DNA of 64,000 nt from Xenophilus aerolatus (GTDB lineage: Bacteria; Pseudomonadota; Gammaproteobacteria; Burkholderiales; Burkholderiaceae_C). The stretch covers positions 1-64,000 of the forward strand of contig QAIB01000006.1 of the NCBI GenBank assembly GCA_030418545.1, given 5' to 3'. This document shows, in pieces, positions 40,787 through 48,584 of this stretch (the stretch's first letter is position 1; each line of letters starts with the position of its first letter). A program made the translations under genes and the position numbers. Under the pieces are notes generated by a model. That model saw nothing but the letters and a program-made list of their open reading frames with translations, did no database searches and was not told where the DNA came from.

Positions 40787-41554
40787 ATGTCCATATTTGC
40801 AAACTACGCCAACGCCTTCCCCAACGCCAGACTCACCCGCTCGGAGAGCGGTGTGCTGGAGATCGCCTTCCACACCGACGGCGGCAAGCTGATCTTCAAC
40901 GGCCACACGCACGAACAGTTCACGGAGCTGTTCCACCAGGTCGGGGAGGACGCCGACAACCGCGTCGTCATCCTGACCGGCAGTGGCGACGCCTTCATGG
41001 ACAGCATCGCGCCCGACGGCTTCGACTTCTTCTCGCCTCGCGGCTACGACAAGATCTTCCGCGAGGGACGCAAGATCCTGATGAACATCCTGGACATCGA
41101 GGTCCCGATGATCGCGGCGCTCAACGGCCCCGTGCTCTTGCACTCGGAGTACGTACTGCTGTGCGACATCGTGCTGGCCACTCCCGACACGGTGTTTCAG
41201 GACATGCCGCACAAGGCATTCGGCATCGCGCCGAACGACGGCATCCACCTGCTGTGGCCGGAGGTCCTTGGCAGCATCCGCGGGCGCTACTTCATCCTGA
41301 CGCAGCAGAAGATTGGTGCAGAAGAAGCGAAGTCTCTGGGTGTGGTCAACGAGATCGTACCCGCCGACCGGTTGCTGACCCGTGCCCGCGAGCTTGCGGC
41401 TTCCATCGCGGCCCAGCCACCGCTCACCACGAAGTACACACGCATCGGCTTCACCCAGCGCCTGCGCCGCATCGTCGACGAAGGCATCGGATACGGTCTG
41501 GCGCTCGAAGGGATCACGGCTGCAGAGGTCGCACGGGCATCGTCGGCGGCCTGA
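40787..41554 (+). CDS. Crotonase-fold hydrolase resembling 6-oxocamphor hydrolase (retro-Claisenase)
   Basis: A 255-residue crotonase-superfamily protein. Generic annotation would be enoyl-CoA hydratase, but the residues fit 6-oxocamphor hydrolase, which cleaves the C-C bond of cyclic beta-diketones. From memory that enzyme uses H45, H122, H145, D154 and E244. Here H42, H119, H142, D151 and E241 occur with a constant offset of three. Segments: NGHTHEQF, NGPVLLHSEYVLLCDIVLA, FQDMPHKAFGIAPNDGIHLL and LGSIRGRYF. There is no obvious CoA-hydratase Glu pair. It is the third gene of the peroxiredoxin-SDR unit, 67 bp after the SDR. Substrate unknown. Confidence 0.85.
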   Translation: MSIFANYANAFPNARLTRSESGVLEIAFHTDGGKLIFNGHTHEQFTELFHQVGEDADNRVVILTGSGDAFMDSIAPDGFDFFSPRGYDKIFREGRKILMNILDIEVPMIAALNGPVLLHSEYVLLCDIVLATPDTVFQDMPHKAFGIAPNDGIHLLWPEVLGSIRGRYFILTQQKIGAEEAKSLGVVNEIVPADRLLTRARELAASIAAQPPLTTKYTRIGFTQRLRRIVDEGIGYGLALEGITAAEVARASSAA

Positions 41555-41630
41555 TCAGTTCGACGCGGCTGACGGGCGACCCAGGCCGGTGCCAACAATG
41601 CCTCTGCCAGAAGGCTCTTGCGGGTTGCGT

Positions 41631-42263
41631 TCAAGACCGCGGTATGCGAACCCCGACGGCGGCGAGGAACGCCGGGAGCGACCATCGCGGCGGCAGCAGG
41701 AACATCCGCGTCTCCAGCCGCCCCAGGTCGTCGGGCGCGACCTCGCGGCCGAGGTAACTGAGCCGCCTGTCGCGGATCTCGACGAATCCGGCCTCATGGC
41801 GCCGCGCCAGGCTGCGCCACAAGGCATGCGCCCCGGCCGATTGGCGTGCGCCGGTCATCAGGCAAATGCCCTGGCCCAGCGCCCATTCGTAGATCGCCGT
41901 CGCGATGCCCAGCCGCTGATAGTGCATCAGGTAGCGCGAGTGCGGGGAACGAAGGTGCCGGTCCGCTCGCCGGTCGACCTCGGCGAGCCGGTTGAAGACG
42001 GTGCAGCCGGCCAGACACTGCCGCTGCACGTCTTCCACATACGCATGGAGTTCACCGCCCACCGACCGCACATGCACCATGAAGCGGGGGTCGTGCAGCC
42101 GGAAGGTGGGCAGGCCGTGCAGGCGGTCGCCGCGCCGGCGCATGCGCGCGTAGAGCTCGGCCAGCGGCGCCCCGCGCTCTTCGGACGGATCGACGTCGAC
42201 GCGGAGCTCGGCCGGACGGAGAAACGGGAAGGAAAACAAGGGCAACGGCAGTGCGGCGTGCAT
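41631..42263 (-). CDS. GNAT-like acyltransferase domain protein
   Basis: A 210-residue protein starting MHAALPLPLFSFPFLRPAEL. The stretch MHYQRLGIATAIYEWALGQG near 120-140 resembles the acyl-CoA-binding motif A of GNAT acetyltransferases (Q/R-x-x-G-x-A), followed by TGARQSAGAHALWRSLARRH. The N-terminal half is beta-rich. Catalysis and substrate are not evident. It follows the universal stress protein by 4 bp on the minus strand, last gene of a stress-type cluster. Moderate confidence in the fold, none in the substrate. Confidence 0.65.
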   Translation of the reverse strand: MHAALPLPLFSFPFLRPAELRVDVDPSEERGAPLAELYARMRRRGDRLHGLPTFRLHDPRFMVHVRSVGGELHAYVEDVQRQCLAGCTVFNRLAEVDRRADRHLRSPHSRYLMHYQRLGIATAIYEWALGQGICLMTGARQSAGAHALWRSLARRHEAGFVEIRDRRLSYLGREVAPDDLGRLETRMFLLPPRWSLPAFLAAVGVRIPRS

Positions 42264-42267
42264 GGTC

Positions 42268-43047
42268 TCAGTCCGTCGCGGCGATCGGTCCCTGCAGGCG
42301 CAGGTCGTGGGGCACCAGCAGCACGTCGCCGCTCGATCGGCTGAGCACGTGGCCGGCCGCGCTTCGACAGAGCGCATCGCCGATGCAGTTGGACCGCCTG
42401 TGCCTGGCCACCACCGTCAACTGCGCACGGGCGTGCCGTGGACCGCCCGCGCGCGTCGCGATGTCCGGCGCCGAGCGCCCCGCCGCACGCACCCATGCAC
42501 GACGCAAGCCGTCGCGCAGGCGGGTCCCGAGCGTCGGCGCCGAGGCATGCAAGGGCACATGCCCCGCGTCGTGCCCGATCGACCGGGCAAGGTGCAGGAG
42601 CGCGGCGGCATCGGGGGCCGAATCGATCGCCACCACCCGCCGGTAGCGGCAGGCCGCCTCGATCCGGGCAACCAGGAGCGGGCAGGGGACGACGCGCTGC
42701 AGCCGCTCGACCGGCAGGCAGCCCGACAGCGATCCGTCCGGCCGGTCCCACCCCGGGCCGACCACCAGCAGGTCGACCCAGCGGGCTTCCTCCGCCACCG
42801 CGTCCAGATGCCCGCGGATGTCGGCCACGTTCTTCACGAGAACGCCGAAGCGCGCGTGGATGTCGGAGGCGATGCGCCTCGACGTCTCTCGCCACGCCCC
42901 TGCCTCGATATCAGCCTGCAGGTCGGCCGGCGCATACATGATCTTCAGCAGGCAACGCTCGCGCCGGGCCAGCGAGGCCGCTCGCAGCACCGCCAGCTGG
43001 CCCTGGGGCGAGAAGTCGGTGAGCGCCAGGATGGCATCGAAGTGCAT
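42268..43047 (-). CDS. Universal stress protein, tandem UspA domains
   Basis: A 259-residue cytoplasmic protein with two UspA-like halves. The first is typical: MHFDAILALTDFSPQGQLAV at 1-20 and VDLLVVGPGWDRPDGSLSGC near 90-110. The second (YRRVVAIDSAPDAAALLHLA near 134 to GDVLLVPHDLRLQGPIAATD at the end) has a degenerate nucleotide loop (HRRSNCIGDALCRSAAGHVL). TAGGAGACC precedes the ATG, only 9 bp after the likely true end of the other Usp gene. Expected role is stress or growth-arrest survival. Confidence 0.87.
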   Translation of the reverse strand: MHFDAILALTDFSPQGQLAVLRAASLARRERCLLKIMYAPADLQADIEAGAWRETSRRIASDIHARFGVLVKNVADIRGHLDAVAEEARWVDLLVVGPGWDRPDGSLSGCLPVERLQRVVPCPLLVARIEAACRYRRVVAIDSAPDAAALLHLARSIGHDAGHVPLHASAPTLGTRLRDGLRRAWVRAAGRSAPDIATRAGGPRHARAQLTVVARHRRSNCIGDALCRSAAGHVLSRSSGDVLLVPHDLRLQGPIAATD

Positions 43048-44075
43048 GGCGGTCTCCTAGCGGCCCATGGCCGCGGCACTCCAGCCGAAGGACAGCAGGG
43101 CGCTGCGGTCGCGTTCCGGTTCGCGCGCGAACACCGCCGCCGGATTGGGAAAGCGGGCGGCTCGGGCGCACCGGCCCGGACCCTGCGCACGGCCAGCGCG
43201 TCGGCGGCGAGCCGGGTCACCGCGTGCACGCCCGACGCCGGCGCCCAGTCGTGGGGGACCACGAGCACGTCGGTGGCCGAAAAGCCCAGGATCCGGCTCG
43301 CCGTGCTGGCGAAGAAGAGGTCGGCCCATCGTGACGACGGGTGCCTGCCGACGACGATCAGCTCGGCGCCGCTGTTCTGCTGCTGCACCACGGTCTGCCG
43401 GGCAGGATCGCCGTGCCCGACGGCGGAGCGCACGCGATTGCGTCGGGCGTCGTACGAATCCGTCAGCCGCAGCATCCGGTCCTGCGCGTGGCGCCGGCAG
43501 GCGTCGCGGTAGGCCTTGATCGCCGCCGGCGACACCTCGGCCTGGCGCAGCTTCCCCTCGTTCGCCGTGCTCACGGCGTGGAACAGTTCGGCGCGGGCCG
43601 GCCGGGCGAGCGCCAGGCCGACGTCGACGAGGGCCTGCGAGGTGGGCGAGAAATCGACGGCGACGATCAGGCTGCGGTAGTCGTGCGCGGCGTCGCGCCG
43701 GACGACGAGGACCGGCCGCCGCGCCGCCCTGAGCAAGCGCTCGACCGGCTGGCCGACGAAGAAGGCCCGCAGCCCGCTCACCCGCGCGGTGCCCCACACG
43801 ACCAGGTCGGCGTGCCGGACTTCGGGAAGCAGGTCGTCGACTGTGAAGCAGAGGCGGCTCACCGCCGATGCGCGAATGCCGTGACGCTGGGTGAGTTGCA
43901 GGGCGTGGTGTGCCAGGCGGGTGGCGGCATCTTCGGGCGGCGCCTCTGCCGGATAGGCGAGGTAGACCAGGCGAAGTGCGGCATCGTGCTGCGCAGCCAG
44001 CAGGGCCGCACGCGACAGGGCGTGGTGGCCGCACGGGGAGAAATCGGTGACGACCAGGATGGAGCGGGGGGTCAT
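42945..44075 (-). CDS. Universal stress protein, tandem UspA domains, apparent 3' frameshift
   Basis: As read, 376 residues: two UspA domains (MTPRSILVVTDFSPCGHHAL at 1-20; YRSLIVAVDFSPTSQALVDV near 135-155) with the loop VVGRHPSSRWADLFFASTA near 245-263 and VLVVPHDWAP near 275. After about residue 300 the frame turns Arg/Cys-rich and runs 103 bp into the next Usp gene. A single-base change between about 43145 and 43195 would instead give a normal-looking end (FPNPAAVFAREPERD, then FGWSAAAMGR) stopping at 43057, nine bases before the next ATG. The domains are complete either way. Sequencing error or recent mutation cannot be told apart. Confidence 0.8.
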   Translation of the reverse strand: MTPRSILVVTDFSPCGHHALSRAALLAAQHDAALRLVYLAYPAEAPPEDAATRLAHHALQLTQRHGIRASAVSRLCFTVDDLLPEVRHADLVVWGTARVSGLRAFFVGQPVERLLRAARRPVLVVRRDAAHDYRSLIVAVDFSPTSQALVDVGLALARPARAELFHAVSTANEGKLRQAEVSPAAIKAYRDACRRHAQDRMLRLTDSYDARRNRVRSAVGHGDPARQTVVQQQNSGAELIVVGRHPSSRWADLFFASTASRILGFSATDVLVVPHDWAPASGVHAVTRLAADALAVRRVRAGAPEPPAFPIRRRCSRANRNATAAPCCPSAGVPRPWAARRPPCTSMPSWRSPTSRPRASWRCCERPRWPGASVAC

Positions 44076-44195
44076 GGCAGATCCTTTCGACCAGGCGAGT
44101 GCCGGCCTCCAGCGCGCGGCATCGCGACGATGGAAGCGTCGGGCAGAGAGAGAGAGGGACTCGGCGACGCGCCGAGTGGGGAGTGCCGGGCCGGA

Positions 44196-44597
44196 CTAGC
44201 TGGCGTAGTCGCCGCAGGCCTCGGGCTGGTACTGGATGGCCACGATCTCCGCGGCACACGCCTCGCCCATCGGCGTCAGCCAGCGGGCGACGTCCCCGGC
44301 CTTCAGGCCCAGCAGGCTGTTGCCGACCGGCGAGAGCACCGAGATGAAGCCGGCCGCGGGCTGCGCGTCCGCGGGATAGCAGAGCGTCAGGACCTGGCGC
44401 TGGCGCGTGTGCACGTCGACGACTTCGGCACGCGAATGCATGGTGACGACGTCGGCACCCACGGCGCGCGCGCTGACGACTTCGGCGTACGCGAGCAGGT
44501 CCACCAGCGTGGGCGGAAGCTCCCGCGCAGGGAGCTTCGAGAGACGGGAGAAATCCAGATCGGTGAGCGTGCGCTCGCCGAGACCGATTGCGTGCAT
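44196..44597 (-). CDS. rnk: Rnk-type nucleoside diphosphate kinase regulator (GreA/GreB C-terminal domain)
   Basis: A 133-residue protein starting MHAIGLGERTLTDLDFSRLS. Its C-terminal part (45-125) is the GreA/GreB-type domain, with VTMHSRAEVVDVHTRQRQVL and ISVLSPVGNSLLGLKAGDVA. A short helical N-terminus replaces the long Gre coiled coil, as in Rnk, which binds RNA polymerase without cleavage activity. GGAG lies 8 bases before the ATG. It is the first gene of the minus-strand stress cluster. Confidence 0.88.
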   Translation of the reverse strand: MHAIGLGERTLTDLDFSRLSKLPARELPPTLVDLLAYAEVVSARAVGADVVTMHSRAEVVDVHTRQRQVLTLCYPADAQPAAGFISVLSPVGNSLLGLKAGDVARWLTPMGEACAAEIVAIQYQPEACGDYAS

Positions 44598-44953
44598 GTC
44601 AGCACTCCATCGAATGCGAACGCCAGTCCTGCTGTCGTTCGCGGCCGCGCGTGGGTCGGTGCCCGGCGGTGGATGGTTGCGCTGAAAGGGGGAGGGGGGA
44701 GAGCGAACCGCCGGGCTCAGGAATGTGCTTGCGTCGGCCGACGAAGCGCCTTCTTGGCGCGTGCACGCGCCCAGGTGGCTGCAGGAAGCAGCGCAGCCAG
44801 GGCGATGGAAGTGCACAGCAGGGCGGTGGTCATGGCCGAGAGTCTAGGCGGTTCAGCATTTGCTGCAAGCGCAAGGCGCAATGCCCTCACGGCCTCTGCC
44901 AGATAGGCATCACGGGCCGCCGGCCCCGCGCGCCCATGCGCCCATGCGCCGGG
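44598..44953. other. 356-bp region between rnk and the MocR gene
   Basis: Apart from a possible 38-codon ORF (44717-44833), I see no gene, repeat or clear terminator. It should carry the rnk promoter, but no convincing -35/-10 pair was found. Confidence 0.4.
44717..44833 (-). CDS. Possible small membrane peptide (38 aa)
   Basis: An open frame starting MTTALLCTSIALAALLPAAT, a single hydrophobic helix, followed by the basic tail WARARAKKALRRPTQAHS. This topology is common in small inner-membrane proteins. No ribosome binding site is evident upstream of the ATG, so it may be fortuitous. Confidence 0.3.
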   Translation of the reverse strand: MTTALLCTSIALAALLPAATWARARAKKALRRPTQAHS

Positions 44954-46519
44954 TCAGTGCACCAGCCCGGCGCCGCTGCGGCGGATGCCGCGGGCCGCCG
45001 CCAGTTCCTGCACCGCGAGCGCCAGCGCACGCACGCCCGCATCGATCTGCGCGCCCGAGATGGACGACAGCCGCATGCGGAACTGCGGGCACGGATACGG
45101 CGGCTGGTCGTAGAAGACGCGCCCCGCCTCGATCAGCACCCCGTGGCCGCGCGCGACGTCGGCCAGCTCGGCGGAATCCAGCCAGTCCGGCCCTTCCACC
45201 CACAGCGACGCACCGCCCTGCGGTGGCGTGAAGCGGAAGTCCGGCAGGTGGCGCTGCAGCGCGTCGGCCGCACGCGCGAGGCGCTCCTGCACGATCGCGT
45301 TGACGCGCCGCGCATGCGACTCGTGATGCCCCAGCGACAGGAACATCGCATACGCATGCTGCAGGAAGGCGCTGGGATGCCGCACCTGCGCGTGGCGCAG
45401 CACGCGCAGCTCGGCGATCAGCTCGCGCGGGGCCACGATGTAACCCAGCCGCAGCGCCGGCGACAGGCTCTTGGACAGCGAGCCGATGTAGATCACGCGG
45501 CCGCTCGTGTCCAGGCTCTTGAGCGCCGGCATGGGCGTGCCGGCGTAGAGGTTCTCGGCCTCGTAGTCGTCCTCGATGATGACGAAGTCGTGCAGCTCGG
45601 CCTTGCGCAGCAGCCACTGGCGGCGCTCCAGGCTCAGCGTGCGCGTGGTCGGGCTCTGGTGCGAGGGCGTGACGAAGACGTAGTCGATGTCGGGCATGGC
45701 GTCGACCACCAGGCCCTCGTCGTCGACCGCGATGTTGACCATCTGCGGCCCGCGCACCGAAAAGGAATTGCGCGCGTGCGGATGGCCCGGCTCCTCGAAG
45801 CCCACGCGCGAGCCGCGGTCGAACAGCGCCTCGGCCAGCAGGTAGCAGGCGTGCTGCGAGCCCACGGTGATGAGGATCTCGTCGGCCAGCGCGAACACGC
45901 CGCGCTGCGGCAGCAGGCGCTGGCGGATCTGCTCGACCAGCGCCTCGACGTCGACCTTCTCGAAGTCGGGCGTCCACTGCGGCAGCTGCACGCGGCTCAA
46001 GCTGCGCACGCAGCATTCGCGGAAGTCGTCGGTGGGAAACAGCTCGGGGTCGTAGGTGCCGTAGACGAACTGGTAGGGGTAGTCGTGCCAGCGCTCGGGC
46101 TTGGCCAGCGTGGGCCGCTGCGCCTGCGAGCGCAGCACGCGGCGGCGCCAGTCGGGCGGCCGCTGCGTGGCAGGCGTGCTGGCGGCGCGGAAGGGATCGT
46201 CGGGCAGCACGGCCACGTCGGCGCGCGCAGGCGCGGCATTGGCCGCCACGAACACGCCGCGGCGCGGGCGCGCCTCCAGGAAGCCCTCTTCCACCAGCTG
46301 CTCGTAGGCGGCGGTGACGGTGTTGCGGCTCAGCGAGAGCGCCTGCGCCAGATCGCGCGACGACGGCAGCGCCGTGCCCGGCCCCAGGCGTCCGTCGAGG
46401 ATGGCCTGCACCACCACCGCGCGCAGGCGGACCTGGATCGGCAGCCCCGGATGCTCGGGCAGCTTGAACAGCCGCGCCCAGAGCGGAAGCCCGGCCTCGG
46501 AGCGCTCCGCGATGCTCAT
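44954..46519 (-). CDS. MocR-family transcriptional regulator (GntR winged helix plus aminotransferase-like domain)
   Basis: A 521-residue PLP-binding regulator. The GntR-type winged helix (about 20-95) contains LPIQVRLRAVVVQAILDGRL and LSLSRNTVTAAYEQLVEEGF. A linker precedes a fold-type I aminotransferase domain (about 150-515), with FVTPSHQSPTTRTLS near 285, IIEDDYEAENLY near 322 and the PLP lysine in YIGSLSKSLSPALRLGY near 350. It is divergent from the SnoaL/amine-oxidase/ABC cluster, which it probably controls in response to an amino compound. ATG at 46519 chosen; a longer frame exists upstream. Confidence 0.93.
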   Translation of the reverse strand: MSIAERSEAGLPLWARLFKLPEHPGLPIQVRLRAVVVQAILDGRLGPGTALPSSRDLAQALSLSRNTVTAAYEQLVEEGFLEARPRRGVFVAANAAPARADVAVLPDDPFRAASTPATQRPPDWRRRVLRSQAQRPTLAKPERWHDYPYQFVYGTYDPELFPTDDFRECCVRSLSRVQLPQWTPDFEKVDVEALVEQIRQRLLPQRGVFALADEILITVGSQHACYLLAEALFDRGSRVGFEEPGHPHARNSFSVRGPQMVNIAVDDEGLVVDAMPDIDYVFVTPSHQSPTTRTLSLERRQWLLRKAELHDFVIIEDDYEAENLYAGTPMPALKSLDTSGRVIYIGSLSKSLSPALRLGYIVAPRELIAELRVLRHAQVRHPSAFLQHAYAMFLSLGHHESHARRVNAIVQERLARAADALQRHLPDFRFTPPQGGASLWVEGPDWLDSAELADVARGHGVLIEAGRVFYDQPPYPCPQFRMRLSSISGAQIDAGVRALALAVQELAAARGIRRSGAGLVH

Positions 46520-46690
46520 GCCGCGACCCTGCGGGCGATGCGTGAAGGTGCACACAGGCGGGGCGCGGTCCCGCTGTTGGTGCATGGCCGGCGGCGTGTG
46601 GCTCGAACGATCGGGGGCATCTGGCTCTATGGGTTTCGGTGGCGCGATTCCTAGACTGCCCTGCATCTTTCGCGCCATCCCCGAATCCGC

Positions 46691-47092
46691 ATGTCCTCCG
46701 CCGAATACACCCCCGCCAGCGTCGAGATGCTGGCCGCCTTCTCCGACGCCTGGAACCGCCACGACCTGCCGGCCCTGATGTCCTTCATGCACGCCGACTG
46801 CGTGTTCGAGACCGCCGCCGGGCCGCTGGCCTGCGGCACGCGGCACGAAGGGCACGCAGCCGTGGCCGCGGCCTTCGAGTCGGCCTGGAAGAATTTTCCC
46901 GATGCGCAGTGGCGCAACGGCCGCCACTTCGTCGCCGGCGAGCGTGGCGTCTCGGAATGGACCTTCACCGGCACCGCCGCGGACGGCACGCGCAGCGAGT
47001 CCGACGGCGTGGACCTCTTCACCTTCAAGGACGGCAAGATCCTCGTCAAGAACGTGTTCCGCAAGAACCGTCCTGCGCTGCCGGCGGCCTGA
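46691..47092 (+). CDS. SnoaL-like/NTF2-fold protein
   Basis: A 133-residue alpha+beta barrel protein of the SnoaL-like group. It shows MLAAFSDAWNRHDLPALMSF near 13-32, HADCVFETAAG near 34-44, and a C-terminal beta sheet with DGVDLFTFKDGKILVKNVF near 105-123. Members are small isomerases, hydrolases or binding proteins; no catalytic residues can be assigned. First gene of the plus-strand cluster, 12 bp ahead of the amine oxidase and divergent from MocR. Confidence 0.85.
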   Translation: MSSAEYTPASVEMLAAFSDAWNRHDLPALMSFMHADCVFETAAGPLACGTRHEGHAAVAAAFESAWKNFPDAQWRNGRHFVAGERGVSEWTFTGTAADGTRSESDGVDLFTFKDGKILVKNVFRKNRPALPAA

Positions 47093-47104
47093 GGACGAAG
47101 AGCC

Positions 47105-48508
47105 ATGGGCATCAGCACCCCGCGCGAGATGTTCGCCGCCTACGACCCGGCCTACGACCCGCTGGTCTCCGACGGGCCGGGCCGCAACCGCGACTACGCA
47201 CCCACCTGGTGGGCCGCCTCGGCCGGCACGCCGCCCGACGACGACGGCCCGGTCACGCAGGACACGGACGCCGACGTGGTCATCATCGGCTCGGGCTTCA
47301 CGGGCCTGGCCACGGCCCTCTTCCTCGCCAGGGAGCACGGCATCCGGGCCACGGTGCTCGAGGCCAACCGCGTGGCGTGGGGCTGCACCAGCCGCAACGG
47401 CGGCCAGGGCCAGAACGCCAGCGGCCGGCTGTACCGTTCGCAATGGATCGAGCGCTGGGGTCTGGACGTGGCGAAGAAGCTCGACGCCGAGATCCGCTAC
47501 GGTTTCCAGACCTTCGCCGACCTGGTCGCCCAGGTGGACTGCGATGCCCAGCCCGGCGGCCACCTCTTCGTCGCCCACCGCGAGAAGAAGATGGAGTTCC
47601 TGCGCCACGAGACGGAGGTGATGCGCAAGCACTTCGGCTACGACGCGCGGATGCTCAGCGCCGAGGAGGTGCGGCGCGACTGGCTCGACGACCGCGACGC
47701 CGTGGGCGCGCAGTACGAGTCCGAAGGCATCTCGGTGCATCCCCTGAAGCTCGCCTACGGCTACCTCAGGATGGCGCGCGAACTGGGTGTGCGTGTGCAT
47801 CCTGGCAGCCCCGTGGTCGGCTGGGAGACGAAGAACGGCGTGCACCACCTGAAGACGCCCGGCGGCACGGTGCGTGCGCGCGCCGTGGGCATCGCCACCG
47901 GCGCCTACACCGCGCCGGGGCTGCACCGCAGCCTCACGAACCGCTACTTCCCGGTGCTGTCGAACTGCCTGGTCACGCGGCCGCTGACCGACGAGGAACT
48001 GAAGGCGACCAATTTCAGGACCCGCATCGCCATCACCGACACGCGCACGCTGCGCTACTACTACCGCCTGCTGCCCGGCAACCGCCTGCAGATCGGCAGC
48101 CGCAGCTCGATCACCGGCGCGGACGCGCACCGCGAGCAGCACTACCGGCTGCTCACCGACGGCATCGGGCGCAAGTTCCCGGCGCTCGCCGGCATCCAGG
48201 TCGACCACTCGTGGTGGGGCTGGGTCGACGTGAGCCACGACATGATGCCGCGCGTGGTGCAGCCCGACGCGGCGCAGCAGGTCTTCTATGCGCTGGGCTA
48301 CGGCGGCAACGGCGTGTCCTTTTCGGCGCATGCAGGCCGGCGGATGGCGCAGCGCATCGCGGGCGAACGCGACGCCGCCGCCGAGCTGCTGCCGATCTAC
48401 CGCGATGCGCTGCCCTTCCCCGCGCAGGGCGAATGGGCGGCGCCCTTCCGCCGCATCGGGCAGAGCTTTCTCTACAAGTGGTACTGGCTCAAGGACGAGG
48501 TGCTCTGA
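47105..48508 (+). CDS. FAD-dependent oxidoreductase (DAO family, PuuB-like)
   Basis: A 467-residue flavoenzyme of the D-amino acid oxidase/gamma-glutamylputrescine oxidase family. The FAD Rossmann motif is VVIIGSGFTGLATALFLARE at 58-77, followed by WGCTSRNGGQGQNASGRLY near 95-113, an active-site loop typical of PuuB/OrdL proteins. VDHSWWGWVDVSHDMMPRV near 365 and FYALGYGGNGVSFSAHAGRR near 395 bind flavin and substrate. It probably oxidises an amine or modified amino acid imported by the adjacent ABC system. No signal peptide. Confidence 0.92.
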   Translation: MGISTPREMFAAYDPAYDPLVSDGPGRNRDYAPTWWAASAGTPPDDDGPVTQDTDADVVIIGSGFTGLATALFLAREHGIRATVLEANRVAWGCTSRNGGQGQNASGRLYRSQWIERWGLDVAKKLDAEIRYGFQTFADLVAQVDCDAQPGGHLFVAHREKKMEFLRHETEVMRKHFGYDARMLSAEEVRRDWLDDRDAVGAQYESEGISVHPLKLAYGYLRMARELGVRVHPGSPVVGWETKNGVHHLKTPGGTVRARAVGIATGAYTAPGLHRSLTNRYFPVLSNCLVTRPLTDEELKATNFRTRIAITDTRTLRYYYRLLPGNRLQIGSRSSITGADAHREQHYRLLTDGIGRKFPALAGIQVDHSWWGWVDVSHDMMPRVVQPDAAQQVFYALGYGGNGVSFSAHAGRRMAQRIAGERDAAAELLPIYRDALPFPAQGEWAAPFRRIGQSFLYKWYWLKDEVL

Positions 48509-48584
48509 ACCGCACCACCGGCCGCGCACGCGTCCTGCAACTCCCCGCCCTTCTTCCCCTTTTCTCGAATCCGGAGTGAACCGC

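Noticed and set aside
40787-41554. Enoyl-CoA hydratase as the simple call for the crotonase gene
   Set aside because: The catalytic set and the FQDMPH/APNDG context fit 6-oxocamphor hydrolase better; hydratase function is kept only as an alternative.
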